A DNA stretch of 64,000 nt from the NCBI RefSeq assembly GCF_019670005.1, contig NZ_AP019783.1, forward strand, positions 2,692,150-2,756,149, read 5' to 3'. Below, piece after piece: positions 11,405 to 21,053 of this stretch; the stretch's first letter is position 1; every line of letters starts with the position of its first letter. The translations under genes were made by a program, and so were the position numbers. The notes under the pieces were generated by a model. That model ran no database searches, was not told where the DNA came from, and was given only the letters and a program-made list of their open reading frames with translations. The stretch is from Methylomagnum ishizawai. GTDB lineage: Bacteria > Pseudomonadota > Gammaproteobacteria > Methylococcales > Methylococcaceae.

Positions 11405-11920
11405 TGTGGCTTTCTTATCAAGGTTACGCAGTAAACACCGCTAGGAAACAGTCGCCGCGCTAGAAGTCGATGCAACGGCCCCCGACTTGCCAATCGCCGT
11501 AGCGGGTGGGGTCGGGAGGGGGCGCGGGCTGTGTTGGCCGTGGCGCGGGTTCCGGGGGCCGGGCGGCGGCCCGGTCCGGGACGGGGTCGCCGTCGGTGGG
11601 TGGGGATTCGGACTCTGGGGCCATGTCGGGGGTTCCATGGGGGGCTTGGGGTTTTTATACCTTGTGCCCCATCCAATCACAAGCGGGGGGTGGGAAGCAT
11701 GGATTGTTTCGCGTTGGGGTGGGAAGGTGGGCTTATCGCCCGCCGCGCCGTTGCGGTTTGGTGCCGGGCGTTTCGAGTTGGGCGATATACCGCAATGAAG
11801 ATGGAAAAATCCAACATGGCAAGCGCCCACATTGCCGAAATGGGGCGATTCTGTGCCAAAAATAGACAGGAAACAACACCCCGCCCCCAGGACGAGACTA
11901 ACGCCCCGCCCAAAAGCGCC
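11405..11920. other. Gene-free stretch upstream of sdhC
   Basis: 516 bases between the sdhC start and the end of the permease gene. Open frames exist on both strands but their translations are Gly/Pro/Arg-rich artefacts of high GC without any recognisable domain. The part nearest 11404 should hold the sdh promoter. A short inverted repeat CTTGTG-N11-CACAAG near 11663-11685 is the only structure I noticed. Confidence 0.5.
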
Positions 11921-13471
11921 CTACCCAGCCCGCTCCCGATACCGCCAATGGAACCCCAGCAACACCCCCCCGCTCAGCGCATAGCCATAGGCGAAGGCCG
12001 GCGCGGCCCCGAAACCGAAATGGTTCGCCACTCCCGAGGGCGTCAAGGTGTAGGCGTGGATCAAACCGAACCAGGCCAAACCCGCCGCCGCGAAGGTCCA
12101 CACCGCCGCCTTGAGGAAATCGCGTTCGGCGAGATGCGCCAGCACGGCGGCCAGCACCATCGAGGTCAGCATGAACCCCTGGCTCAGGGCGATCAGGCCA
12201 TGGATGTATAAATCCTGGCCGAACCTGGGCGCGGCGGCGTACAGGCTCGACCCCCCCGCCCGCAAGGCCGTCTCGACCAACAACAAACCCCAGGCCGCCA
12301 GCGCCGGCACCAAGCCCAGGCTCACCGCCAAGGCATGGGCGGGCGGCACGGCCTGGAACGCCTGCGCGGTGATGACGATGCCGATCCACAGCAAGATGCC
12401 CAGGGCCGCTTCCAAGGGCACGAGCTTGAGCAGCCAAGCATAAGCCCCGACCATGCACAGCAAGGCGATGACCCAGCCGTTCAAGGCCGAATAAGCCGCC
12501 CGCGCCCCCATGGCTTTCCAACCCGGATGGCCAATGTAAATCGTGGTGGGGAAGGCGCTGCCGAACAGCGCCGCGACCAAGCTCCCCAAGCCATTCGCCA
12601 GCAAAGAAGGCCGGGTTTCGTAGCGGTCGCCCGCCGCCTCGGCGCTTTCCAGGTTTTGCAGGGAGCCGATCAGGTTGAACAAACCCATGGGCACGATCAC
12701 CGCCAGATAGGACCAAGCCTTGGGACTCGCCAATAAGGCCAGGGCCTCGCCCGGCACCGGCAGCGGCGGATAAAAACCCAGGGCGGGCGTATCGGCCATG
12801 GGCTGGAAATCCAGCCAACCCAGCCAGCGCCCGGCCCAGGCCAGCCCGCTGCCCAGCACCATCGCCGCCAAGCCGCCCGGCAACCCGGACGGTGGCCGCA
12901 GCCCGGAACCATAGCTGGTCAGGATCAGCATCATCGGCACCAGCCCCAGCGCGGGCGCGGCGAACAACTGGAACACGAAACCCATGGCGATGAAGCCCAG
13001 GGCGATCCCGGCCAGGGTCGAGAGCAAGGCGGCGCGGGGCGTGTGGCGGCGCAGCCAATCGCCGCAGAACGCCCCGGCGATTTCCATCAGGGCGTTGAAC
13101 AAACAGGCGAATAAGCCCACCCGCCACGCCAGTTGGGCATCGCCGGTTTCCCGGTACACCGGCCCCATCACCAGGAACACGAAGGCGAACAGGCTGACCG
13201 TGTTAATGCCATAGGGCAAGGCGGTCACATCGTCGCGGCCCGTCCGCGCCATGAGCCGCCGGGCCTGCCAGGCATAGAACAAATTGCCGAACAGGATGGA
13301 AAGCCCCGCGCCCGGCAGGATGCGCCCGACCAGCAATTCATCCGGGAAACCGCACACCCCCCGGCACAGCACCGCGATCAGCATGAGTTGCAGTAGGTTG
13401 TCGATGAACAGCCCGAAAAAACCGTCCAAATCGCCGCGGGTAAAGCCTTTGAGTCCGAGGATCGCCCCCAT
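11921..13471 (-). CDS. NCS2-family permease (xanthine/uracil/adenine type)
   Basis: 516-residue integral membrane protein with about 12-14 hydrophobic segments, resembling the NCS2 nucleobase transporters. Supporting features are the N-terminal GFTRGDLDGFFGLFIDNLLQL, GVCGFPDEL, the conserved VIVPMGLFNLIGSLQNLESAEAAGD block with acidic residues, and SAFPTTIYIGHPGWKAMGAR in the second half. It probably imports a nucleobase using proton symport, but the substrate cannot be read from the sequence. The ATG at 13471 is preceded by a purine-rich AGGGGGC. No purine or pyrimidine catabolic genes are adjacent. Confidence 0.78.
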   Translation of the reverse strand: MGAILGLKGFTRGDLDGFFGLFIDNLLQLMLIAVLCRGVCGFPDELLVGRILPGAGLSILFGNLFYAWQARRLMARTGRDDVTALPYGINTVSLFAFVFLVMGPVYRETGDAQLAWRVGLFACLFNALMEIAGAFCGDWLRRHTPRAALLSTLAGIALGFIAMGFVFQLFAAPALGLVPMMLILTSYGSGLRPPSGLPGGLAAMVLGSGLAWAGRWLGWLDFQPMADTPALGFYPPLPVPGEALALLASPKAWSYLAVIVPMGLFNLIGSLQNLESAEAAGDRYETRPSLLANGLGSLVAALFGSAFPTTIYIGHPGWKAMGARAAYSALNGWVIALLCMVGAYAWLLKLVPLEAALGILLWIGIVITAQAFQAVPPAHALAVSLGLVPALAAWGLLLVETALRAGGSSLYAAAPRFGQDLYIHGLIALSQGFMLTSMVLAAVLAHLAERDFLKAAVWTFAAAGLAWFGLIHAYTLTPSGVANHFGFGAAPAFAYGYALSGGVLLGFHWRYRERAG

Positions 13472-13556
13472 CGTTGCCCCCTGTGTTCATTGTGATATCG
13501 ACGCGGCAGGAAACGGGCGTTCCAAAGCAAGCTTCGGACCCCAAGCGGGCGGTGCA

Positions 13557-14657
13557 TCAGCCCGCGATGCCGCGTTCCGCCAACAAGCGGCCATACAATT
13601 CCAGATACGCCCCCAGCACCGCCTCGCGGCTGAAGCGCCGCGCCACTACTTCCCTCCCCGCCTCGCCCAATCCTTGCCGGTCCCCGTCCGGGGCCGCCAG
13701 CACGTCCCGGATTTGCCCGGCCAGGGCTTCGGGATCGGCGCAGGGGCAGGACAGCCCGTTCCGGCCCGGTTCGATCAATTCCAAGGCGGCGGGCGTATGG
13801 GTGCTGACCACCGGCAGGCCATGGCTCCAAGCCTCCAGGATGACATTGCCCAAGGCTTCATGCCGCGACGGGCACACGAACACATCGGCCAGCGCATAGA
13901 ACACCGCCACCGGATTGCGCCAACCCAGCCATAGCACCCGCCCCGCCACGCCCAAATCCTCCGCCAGCTGGCGCAAATCCGCGGCCAACGGCCCATCGCC
14001 CACCAGCAGCAAGACCCAGGGCCGCCCCGCGATTTCCCCCGGCAGCCGCGCCACGGCCTTGAGCAAATCGTCGAAGCCCTTGATATCGATGAAGCGCCCC
14101 ACGGCCAACAAGGCCCACGCCCCTTCGGGCACGCCATGGCCGCGCCGCAGCGCCTCCCGCTCGGCGGGGGCCAACACCACCGGTTCGGGCACGAAATTGC
14201 CGATTCGATAGACCCGGTCGGCGGGCATCCCGCCCCGGACCAGATGGTCGCACACACCCTGGGTATTGCCGACCCAGGCATGGGCGTGGTGGTAGTAGCC
14301 ATCGAGCTTGTAATAGCCACCCAAGCGGGCGATATGCACGGCGGGCGCGTGCCTGGGCAACCGGGTCAGGCGCGTGGCCCGGCCCATATAGGTCTGCACC
14401 ACGCAGGGCCGCCGGGCTTCGGCCAAGCACCGGATGCGCCAGACCGACCACACATCCCATTGATTGGCCAGCGGCAGATGGATTTGCTCGACCGGCCCTT
14501 GCGCCAGTTCCAAGGCCACCGGGCTATCGCGGCGGTTGACCGCCACCACCGGCTGTCCGGCCCCGGCCAGGGCGTTCACCAACCGCACATAGAATTGATC
14601 CGCGCCGCCGAATTGGCGGCTCCCCAACACATGCAGGGAACAATATTTTTCAGGCAT
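13557..14657 (-). CDS. Glycosyltransferase, GT4-type
   Basis: 366-residue cytosolic transferase with a two-Rossmann (GT-B) layout. The N-terminal half has LGSRQFGGADQFYVRLVNAL, a typical acceptor-domain opening; the C-terminal half has the donor-site blocks LLAVGRFIDIKGFDDLLKAVA, VLLLVGDGPL, VLWLGWRN and the EX7E-like SRHEALGNVILEAWSHGLPVVS. The start at 14657 gives MPEKYCSLHVLG and overlaps the end of the deacetylase gene by 8 bases, indicating translational coupling. Likely adds a sugar to a cell-surface glycan; donor and acceptor are unknown. Confidence 0.85.
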   Translation of the reverse strand: MPEKYCSLHVLGSRQFGGADQFYVRLVNALAGAGQPVVAVNRRDSPVALELAQGPVEQIHLPLANQWDVWSVWRIRCLAEARRPCVVQTYMGRATRLTRLPRHAPAVHIARLGGYYKLDGYYHHAHAWVGNTQGVCDHLVRGGMPADRVYRIGNFVPEPVVLAPAEREALRRGHGVPEGAWALLAVGRFIDIKGFDDLLKAVARLPGEIAGRPWVLLLVGDGPLAADLRQLAEDLGVAGRVLWLGWRNPVAVFYALADVFVCPSRHEALGNVILEAWSHGLPVVSTHTPAALELIEPGRNGLSCPCADPEALAGQIRDVLAAPDGDRQGLGEAGREVVARRFSREAVLGAYLELYGRLLAERGIAG

Positions 14658-15402
14658 AGCGCTCCTTGCGCCGGTTTTTGAAGCGTAGTTTCCAGAAAAA
14701 GCCCAGCAAATCATCGCCCCAGGCGATGGCTTTACGGGGGATTTCCAAAGGATGGGGAGCGGTCCGGGCCGCGCCCCGGCTGCACGTCACCGCCACCCGG
14801 TAGCCCGCCCCGGCCACGGCATCGCGGACTTCCGGGGTGTAGTCGCCGTAGGGGTAGGCGAAGGACTCGACCGCCGTGCCCAGGAGGTCTTCCAGCGCGG
14901 CCTTGCTATCGGCGATTTCGGCGCGATAGGCGGCGGGGTCGAGCCGGCCCAGGCGCGGATGGCTGACGCTGTGCGAGCCGATCTCGATACCACCGGCCCG
15001 GAGTTCCCGCAGTTCCGCCCCCGACAGCAAAGGCGCGTCCACGCCGCCATTGGCGAGCCAGCGGGCCGGTTGGCCCAATAATCCCGACACCGCGAACAAG
15101 GTGGCGGGATGCCCATATTCCCGCAGGATGGGATAGGCGTATTCGGCGAAATTCCGGTAGCCATCGTCGAAAGTCAGCACCACGGCAGGGCGGGATCGGG
15201 GCTGCTGATCGAACACGGCGGCGCGGGCTTGTTCGAGGCTAATCACCCGGTAGCCCAGCAAACTGAGCAGAGCCATCTGCCGCCGGAAACTATCGACCTC
15301 GCAGTAACAAGAGCGATGTTGCTTGGGATTGGCGAACCGTCCGACCTGATGGTACATCAGCACGGAAATCGGCGCGGAAACCTGGGGTTGCGACGGCGGC
15401 AT
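14650..15402 (-). CDS. Polysaccharide deacetylase (NodB domain)
   Basis: 250-residue carbohydrate esterase family 4 protein. The metal and catalytic motifs are visible: VVLTFDDGYRNF (catalytic Asp and metal Asp), GIEIGSHSVSHPRLG (metal histidines) and ESFAYPYGDYTPEV. The N-terminus ISVLMYHQVG is typical of deacetylases acting on surface polysaccharide or lipid-linked glycan. No clear signal peptide, so it may act on a cytoplasmic intermediate. It sits 4 bases after the methylase gene and overlaps the glycosyltransferase. Confidence 0.87.
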   Translation of the reverse strand: MPPSQPQVSAPISVLMYHQVGRFANPKQHRSCYCEVDSFRRQMALLSLLGYRVISLEQARAAVFDQQPRSRPAVVLTFDDGYRNFAEYAYPILREYGHPATLFAVSGLLGQPARWLANGGVDAPLLSGAELRELRAGGIEIGSHSVSHPRLGRLDPAAYRAEIADSKAALEDLLGTAVESFAYPYGDYTPEVRDAVAGAGYRVAVTCSRGAARTAPHPLEIPRKAIAWGDDLLGFFWKLRFKNRRKERYA

Positions 15403-15406
15403 GGTT

Positions 15407-16351
15407 TTAATCCTCGTGCAGCGGGATGGAAGGATCGGGCGGAAGCAACGGCTTTGAACCGCCCTCCCGGAAAATCCGCTCCGGCTCCGGCAGGGCGATC
15501 ACTTGGTTATCCGGCGCGAAATTCAGCACCAGGGCTTCCGTCACCGGATTGCGGTTTTCTTGCCTCCCGCCCACATGGTAGAAATGGCGGCGGGTCAACA
15601 CCCGGTAGCGCGACCAAAGGGTTGCCATATACCCATTCTCGCGGTAATCGTTGCGCTGCCACGTGGACAGGATGAACCGGCCACCATAATCCGCCAACCG
15701 CTCGAATAGCCGGTATTCCAAGGCCGCATCCCAACCGTTGTAATAATCGCCATGCCTATCGATATAGGGCGGGTCGCAATAGACGATATCCCCGGAACCG
15801 GCCTGGGCCAGGGTGGCGGTGAAATCCTGGCAGCGGAATTGGTATTGGTTGGCCTGGATGATCCGGGAAACCCAGGCCACTTGGTTGACGATCTTGGTGA
15901 TATAGGCCGGGGCGAAACGTTGGGGTTTCCGGCAGAACGGGGTGTTATAACCCCCTTTGCGATTGAAGCGGACCATGCCGTTGAAGCCGGCCCGGTTGAG
16001 GAATAGGAAATCCAGGGGCGAAAACCCCGTATTGAACCTATCGCGGACCCGATAATAATGTTCCTCGCCCCGCGCCGCCAATAACGCCCCTTCCCGCGCC
16101 AGATACGCCCCGACCCGTTCCGGGGTGATCCCGCCCTGGGCGATACCGGCGTAGAAGCGGATGAGATGGGGATTGCTATCGCAGAGCAGCGCCCGGCGCG
16201 GGGCGATATTGAAAGCCACCGCCCCCGTGCCCAGGAAAGGCTCGATCCAGGTGCCCGCGCCGACGGCGGGCACCACGGCCTTGATCCAGGGCACCAGCTT
16301 GGTTTTGATGCCTTGCGACTTGATCGGCGGGACGCCCACTTTGTCCGTCAT
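15407..16351 (-). CDS. Adenine-specific DNA methyltransferase, Dam family
   Basis: 314-residue class D12 (Dam-like) methylase that would transfer a methyl group from SAM to adenine N6. The SAM motif is WIEPFLGTGAVAFNI near residues 35-50 and the catalytic motif is DIVYCDPPYIDRHGDYY (DPPY). The region PLDFLFLNRAGFNGMVRFNRKGGYNTPF is the Dam block. No restriction endonuclease gene is beside it, so it looks like an orphan methylase. I chose the ATG at 16351 (MTDKVGVPPIKSQGIKTK) over one five codons upstream. Its neighbours are glycan genes, an unusual setting. Confidence 0.88.
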   Translation of the reverse strand: MTDKVGVPPIKSQGIKTKLVPWIKAVVPAVGAGTWIEPFLGTGAVAFNIAPRRALLCDSNPHLIRFYAGIAQGGITPERVGAYLAREGALLAARGEEHYYRVRDRFNTGFSPLDFLFLNRAGFNGMVRFNRKGGYNTPFCRKPQRFAPAYITKIVNQVAWVSRIIQANQYQFRCQDFTATLAQAGSGDIVYCDPPYIDRHGDYYNGWDAALEYRLFERLADYGGRFILSTWQRNDYRENGYMATLWSRYRVLTRRHFYHVGGRQENRNPVTEALVLNFAPDNQVIALPEPERIFREGGSKPLLPPDPSIPLHED

Positions 16352-16610
16352 GCCCGCGTATTCCACTCCTAACTTGCCAGGGAAAACCGCCGTTCCGGGG
16401 CGGGCTGGGCATTATAGCCGCCACGCCCCAAAAAATACCCCGGCCCATATGGAACGGACAGGGCAGCCCCGCTGTCTGACCGCCGCCCCGTCTCACAACT
16501 TGGCTATTGGCCCTACCCCGGCCATGCAATACACTTGCGGGGGAAAGTCCATCCCACCCACCTTCCGCCCCCACCCCGGACAGCGCCCAAGGACCACGAG
16601 CAACACCGCC

Positions 16611-17483
16611 ATGAACCTGGAAGAGGCCACATTTCGCAGGAACAACGGCATCCGGCTGGTCAAGCGGCTGCCCGCCAACCGGGCCGGGCGGGATTTCGTG
16701 GTCGGCGACCTGCACGGCTGCCGCAAGGAACTGGACCGCCTGCTGTTGCTGGTGAAATTCGACCGCGGCGTGGACCGCCTCATCTCGGTGGGCGATTTGG
16801 TGGACCGCGGCCCCTATTCGCTGGATTGCCTGTCGCTGCTGAAAGCGCCCTGGTTCCACGCGGTCATGGGCAACCACGAGCAATTGATGTTGAATTTCTT
16901 CGCGCCCTGGCTGAAGGACGGCTCGTCCGCCGATCCCTACGACGACACCGGCCTGAGCTTCCTGGTCAACGGCGGCAATTGGGCGCTGCACGAATGCGAT
17001 TCGCGCTGGCGTCCGGTGCAGCCCCTGCGCGAGTTGTTGGAACTGGTGATCGCCCTGCCGCAAATCCTGGTGGTGGGCGAGGGCGGCAACCGCTACAACG
17101 TGGTCCACGCCGAACTGGTCGCCCCCCGCAGCCGCGAGCAGAAACCGGAAGTCTGGTCCGACGCCGATATCGACGCCCTGCCCGACTACAGCCCGGTCCA
17201 GGCGGATTACCCGGCCCTGCGCTGGTCGCGCCAGTTCATGGGCGCGAACCGCCGCCACCACGGCTTCCCGGCCAAGGTGCCCGAGTTGTCCCAGACCTTC
17301 TGCGGCCATACCGTGGGGCTCGGGGTGCGTACGGCGCTGTCCCATGTTTGCCTGGATACCGGGGCTTTCCTGCTCCACCGCCAAGACACGCCCAAGGAGA
17401 ACTACGGACTGACCCTGCTGGACGTGCGGGAAGGCCGCTATATGACCCTGCGGGATTACTATCTGGAAGACGGGGATTTGTAG
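16611..17483 (+). CDS. Metallophosphoesterase, serine/threonine-phosphatase-like
   Basis: 290-residue calcineurin-like phosphoesterase close to the phage lambda/PrpA bacterial protein phosphatases. The dimetal motifs are all present: FVVGDLHGCRKEL, LISVGDLVDRGPYS and AVMGNHEQLML, then NVVHAEL and FCGHTVGLGVRTALS near the C-terminus. Likely dephosphorylates protein Ser/Thr/Tyr or a small phosphorylated metabolite. The frame is open upstream, but the ATG at 16611 starts the part that looks like protein. The following secreted-protein gene begins 42 bases later. Confidence 0.85.
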   Translation: MNLEEATFRRNNGIRLVKRLPANRAGRDFVVGDLHGCRKELDRLLLLVKFDRGVDRLISVGDLVDRGPYSLDCLSLLKAPWFHAVMGNHEQLMLNFFAPWLKDGSSADPYDDTGLSFLVNGGNWALHECDSRWRPVQPLRELLELVIALPQILVVGEGGNRYNVVHAELVAPRSREQKPEVWSDADIDALPDYSPVQADYPALRWSRQFMGANRRHHGFPAKVPELSQTFCGHTVGLGVRTALSHVCLDTGAFLLHRQDTPKENYGLTLLDVREGRYMTLRDYYLEDGDL

Positions 17484-17525
17484 CGCCCGCCACGAGATTT
17501 TCGGACCCCCTAGGAGAAAAACCCC

Positions 17526-18110
17526 ATGACCGTCCCGACCCCGGCGAGGCCCACGGCCATCGCCATCCTAGCGCTCGCCCTGTTCTTCTGCGCCTGGCCG
17601 GCGCGGGCCGCGCAACTCAACGGCGTCACCGGCACCTGGAGCGCCAGCCTGAAAACCCATTTCACCATCAAGGGCTACGGCGGCCACAAGGCGAAGGGGG
17701 ACGGCAACTGCGTCCTGACCCTGGTGGACAACCTGAACGCGGGCTTCGCCTGCGCGGGCTTCGACACCGCCGCCGGCCAGACCTACAGCGGCAACCTCAG
17801 CGCCCTGGTGCGGCGCGACAAGCTGGGCTGGTCGCTGGACACGCAAGGCCTGGATCAAACCAAGGCCAACATGACCCAGTGGCTGATCGCCAGGAACCTG
17901 AAAAAAGGCCGGCAACTCGCCGCCGAGAACGTGGGCTATGAATTCCTGCGCTTCTCCTACAAGCCGATCCGGCTCAAGGCCAACCTGACCCAACCGGCCA
18001 AGGCCAACGCGACGATCAAGGGGCGGGTCACCCAACTGGTCAACAACCGCTACATCATCAAGCCCTTCACCTACCAGATCGCCATCAAATACCTGTCCAG
18101 GGCGCCCTGA
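17526..18110 (+). CDS. Secreted protein of unknown function
   Basis: 194 residues with an apparent Sec signal peptide (AIAILALALFFCAWPARAA, cleavage about residue 29). The mature part is a basic beta-rich domain with repeated polar strands (THFTIKGYGGHKAKGDGNC, KPIRLKANLTQPAKANATIKG) and two cysteines that could form a disulfide. I recognise no family. An AGGAGAAAAACCCC ribosome-binding site precedes the ATG. Probably periplasmic or extracellular. Confidence 0.65.
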   Translation: MTVPTPARPTAIAILALALFFCAWPARAAQLNGVTGTWSASLKTHFTIKGYGGHKAKGDGNCVLTLVDNLNAGFACAGFDTAAGQTYSGNLSALVRRDKLGWSLDTQGLDQTKANMTQWLIARNLKKGRQLAAENVGYEFLRFSYKPIRLKANLTQPAKANATIKGRVTQLVNNRYIIKPFTYQIAIKYLSRAP

Positions 18111-18126
18111 GGCCCATTCCCGGCGT

Positions 18127-18717
18127 TCATTCCTTGACGGCGTAGACCTCCCCGCCCCGGTCCAGGAAGAAGGTCTTGCTCTGGGTGACATAGACGCCCA
18201 GCACGTTCTTGGAGCGGTACTTGCACCGCACCTGGTAGCCCTTCTTGGTCTCGACCACCGGGCTCCATTCGATGGCCTCGAACGAGGCCGCGTCGTACAG
18301 GCTGTTCTTGAGGTAGCGCTCGACCTGCCGCACCGACCCGTTCCACGGGCTGTTCACCACCACGGGGTGTTCCGGGGCGGCGGGCTGGGTCTTGGCGGGG
18401 GCGGAACCAGGCTTGGGCGAGGCGTCGGGCTTGCGCGGCGCTTCGGCGGTTTTCGGCGGGACCGGCTTCTGCAGGCGCGGCTCGGGACGGGCGGGCTTGG
18501 CCTCGGCCCGGGATTCGCGGGGCGCGGCGGCGGGCGGCGCCGCCGGGGTCCGCCGGGCCTCGTGGGGCAGGAACTTGCCCAGGATCGCGACCAGGCCCAC
18601 CCCGACGATCAAGGGCGCGCAGCCCAATCTCAGCTTGGGCGGCGGGTTGGCGGCGGCGGGCGGCGACGCGCCGGCCCCCTCGGGCGCGGGCGGTTTTCTA
18701 GGGGTTTTGGACGCCAT
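18127..18717 (-). CDS. Membrane-anchored protein with Pro/Ala-rich linker
   Basis: 196 residues of unknown function. A short cytoplasmic Pro-rich N-terminus is followed by one transmembrane segment (CAPLIVGVGLVAILGKFL, about 33-50), a long Pro/Ala/Lys linker to about residue 115, and a folded C-terminal domain of about 75 residues (SVRQVERYLKNSLYDAASFEAIEWSPVVETKKGYQVRCKYRSKNVLG in shortened form: VERYLKNSLYD, AIEWSPVV, VRCKYRSKN). The C-terminal pattern recalls small periplasmic domains that read as 'lysine-rich beta sandwich', but I cannot name it. Convergent with the preceding secreted-protein gene, 16 bases apart. Confidence 0.6.
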   Translation of the reverse strand: MASKTPRKPPAPEGAGASPPAAANPPPKLRLGCAPLIVGVGLVAILGKFLPHEARRTPAAPPAAAPRESRAEAKPARPEPRLQKPVPPKTAEAPRKPDASPKPGSAPAKTQPAAPEHPVVVNSPWNGSVRQVERYLKNSLYDAASFEAIEWSPVVETKKGYQVRCKYRSKNVLGVYVTQSKTFFLDRGGEVYAVKE

Positions 18718-18945
18718 GGCTATGGATCGGCGGGCTACGGGAGATGGGCGGGATTCGGACGGCTATTCTACCAAGCCGGGCCGGGGTTCCAGGACCGGCG
18801 GTGGCATCCACCCGCGGAGGCTTCCCCGTGGGTAAAAATCACCGGAAAAATGGGTAATATTCACGTTCGGGCCATGGATTCCCGGCATAGACTGGCGATT
18901 GGAATCCGGATAGCAAGCCCACCCACGTGGGCGGCGAGGAAAACC

Positions 18946-19149
18946 ATGATTGCCGACATCCTCTACCTCAGCCTCCAAGAAGGCCAGGCCTACCGCCAGG
19001 CGAACCCGGCTTCGGACCTGCAAGACGCCCAGGCCGAAGCCCGCCGCCGCTGGCCCGAAGAACCCTATATCGGGCTTTGCCGGGCGTTCTTCCTGAGCGG
19101 CTGGGTCCAGGCCGGGTTCGAGGACGGGGCCGAACCCGCCGAATCCTGA
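18946..19149 (+). CDS. Small conserved-looking hypothetical protein
   Basis: 67-residue acidic protein preceded by GGCGAGGAAAACC, a good ribosome-binding site for the ATG at 18946. It is mostly helical (LYLSLQEGQAYRQAN, DAQAEARRRWPEE, YIGLCRAFFLSGWVQAGF) with a charged C-terminus. No domain recognised. The longer open frame upstream is Gly-rich and not credible as protein. Confidence 0.5.
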   Translation: MIADILYLSLQEGQAYRQANPASDLQDAQAEARRRWPEEPYIGLCRAFFLSGWVQAGFEDGAEPAES

Positions 19150-19157
19150 GCGGGGCT

Positions 19158-21053
19158 TCAAGGCGGGACCAGGACGACGCTCCGCCCCGCCGCCTCCACC
19201 CGGACCGCGCCCCCAGGGCGGATACGCAATCCGGCCTCGAACAAGGCCGGCGCGTCGTTCCCACCGGGCCGCTCCTCCGCGAACCGCAACAGCCCGAACC
19301 AAGCCCGCGCCTCCAGGAAAGCCACCCCCCCCAGCCAGATCGGCACGCCCCGCGCGTCCCGGCCACTGGGCCAGAACCGCACGATCAGCCAACGCCCCCC
19401 GGAAACCGGCTTGACCATCCGCAAGGCATCCACCTCGGCCTGGTTGAAATGCGGCAGGACCGGCAGGGCGGCGATATCGGCGTCGGGATTCAATACCCCC
19501 AAGGCCGTGCCCGGCGCCCAGGACCGCGCCCCGCGCCAGCCGTCCCGGACCAGTTCGGCGCGGATATCCGCCAAGGGCGCGGCCCATTGCACAGCCAGGG
19601 GCTGGTCGGGACGCCCGAAAATCCGCGCCCGGTGGGACGGCAAATCCCGCCAACGCCATGCCAGCCACTCGGCGGCGTCCACCGCCGTCCAGGCCGCGGG
19701 CCGGGTGAATTCGGCGAGGGAATGGCCATGCCACAAGCCCGCCAAGATCGCGGCCAGGACCAAGGCCACCCGCCAGGAAAACCCGGCGGGCGGCGGCACC
19801 GGGCCGCGATGCCGCCGATAGGCCACCCCCAACACCGCCAGCCAAACCGCGCCCAACGCCAACCCGAACCCCACCGCCAGCGCGTCCCCGGTCCCGGCAT
19901 AGAGCCGGGCGAACGCCACCGCGACGATCAACAAAGCCGCCGCCGGATAGACCGGCCAGCGCCAGCCGGACCCGGCCCGTTCCGCCAACAGGACCGCCAG
20001 GAAGCCATACGCCACCACGGCACCCAGGGTCTCCGCGTCCAGCGCCGGCGCTGCGAACAGGGCACGGCAAACCCAACCCAAGCCGACCGCGAACCCCAAT
20101 CCAGCCAGCCAATGCCCGGCGGCGGAACGGCACCCCGCGAACCATAAGATCGCGCCCACGCCCAATCCCAAGGCCGACAAGGCGGGCGCGCCGCCCAAGC
20201 CGGCGCAGACGGTCAAGGCATAATCGGCCCAGGGATTGCGCCAAGCCCGCAGGAACACCGGCAACGAACCGGGCGGCACCCACCCGCACAGCGCAAGGGC
20301 GACCCCGCCGAGCAGGACCGCCCACAGCGCCAGCCCCGGATAATCGCGGCGGCTGGGATCGACGAGGGGAATGGTCAAGCGGCCCAGCCAAGGATGGCCA
20401 CGGCCGGAATCGAACAAGGCGAGGACCAGCCCATGGGCGCGGGGCTGGCAATAACCGTACAGGCGTTTGGCCAACCAAGCCGTGGACCATAGCGCCGCCA
20501 ACAGGGCGAGGGCCAGGGCGACGAGGCGCTCGGTGATCCGCGCCGCCAATTCCATGGACGCCCCGAAGGCCATCCCCGGCAGCAGATAGGCCGGTGCCCA
20601 CAGCAGGGCCGAGGCGATATTGACGGCCAGGAAACGCCGCCCCGGCATGTCCATCATGCCCGCCACCAGGGGGATCACCGCCCGGACCGGTCCCACGAAG
20701 CGCCCGAACAGCACGCTGCCGCCGCCATGGCGGCGGAAGAACGCCATACCGCGCTCGACCATGCCGGGATGGCGCGAGAACGGCCAGACCCACAGCAACC
20801 TATCGCGGTAATGCCGCCCCAGCCAGAAGCTCAGCCCATCGCCGACGATGGCCCCGGCCACCGCATAGGCGCAGACCGGCGCGAACTCCAGGGCCCCCGC
20901 CCCGACCAAGGCACCCGCCGTGAACATCATCGCCACGCCCGGCACCAACAACCCGACCACCGCCAGCGACTCGGCCAGCGCGGTCAGAAAGACCGCGAAC
21001 CCGGCGAGTTGGGGATGCTGGGCGATCCAGCCGTAGAGTTCGGGGAGGTTCAA
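19158..21053 (-). CDS. DedA (VTT) - LssY fusion membrane protein with degenerate PAP2 region
   Basis: 631-residue membrane protein in three parts. Residues 1-190 are a DedA/VTT domain: [30 protein letters not shown], and the family block [30 protein letters not shown]. Residues about 225-425 are hydrophobic helices in the position of a PAP2 phosphatase domain, but the usual KxxxxxxRP, SGHA and R-x5-H motifs are not present. The C-terminus (about 440-631) resembles the soluble LssY C-terminal domain ([34 protein letters not shown]). Related proteins handle undecaprenyl or other lipid phosphates and surface glycan export. The TTG start overlaps the hemL stop (TTGA), so it is translationally coupled to hemL. 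Confidence 0.78.
   Translation of the reverse strand: MNLPELYGWIAQHPQLAGFAVFLTALAESLAVVGLLVPGVAMMFTAGALVGAGALEFAPVCAYAVAGAIVGDGLSFWLGRHYRDRLLWVWPFSRHPGMVERGMAFFRRHGGGSVLFGRFVGPVRAVIPLVAGMMDMPGRRFLAVNIASALLWAPAYLLPGMAFGASMELAARITERLVALALALLAALWSTAWLAKRLYGYCQPRAHGLVLALFDSGRGHPWLGRLTIPLVDPSRRDYPGLALWAVLLGGVALALCGWVPPGSLPVFLRAWRNPWADYALTVCAGLGGAPALSALGLGVGAILWFAGCRSAAGHWLAGLGFAVGLGWVCRALFAAPALDAETLGAVVAYGFLAVLLAERAGSGWRWPVYPAAALLIVAVAFARLYAGTGDALAVGFGLALGAVWLAVLGVAYRRHRGPVPPPAGFSWRVALVLAAILAGLWHGHSLAEFTRPAAWTAVDAAEWLAWRWRDLPSHRARIFGRPDQPLAVQWAAPLADIRAELVRDGWRGARSWAPGTALGVLNPDADIAALPVLPHFNQAEVDALRMVKPVSGGRWLIVRFWPSGRDARGVPIWLGGVAFLEARAWFGLLRFAEERPGGNDAPALFEAGLRIRPGGAVRVEAAGRSVVLVPP

Noticed and set aside
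11441-11830. Open frames on both strands upstream of sdhC
   Set aside because: Pro/Gly/Arg-rich low-complexity translations, no ribosome-binding site, no domain.
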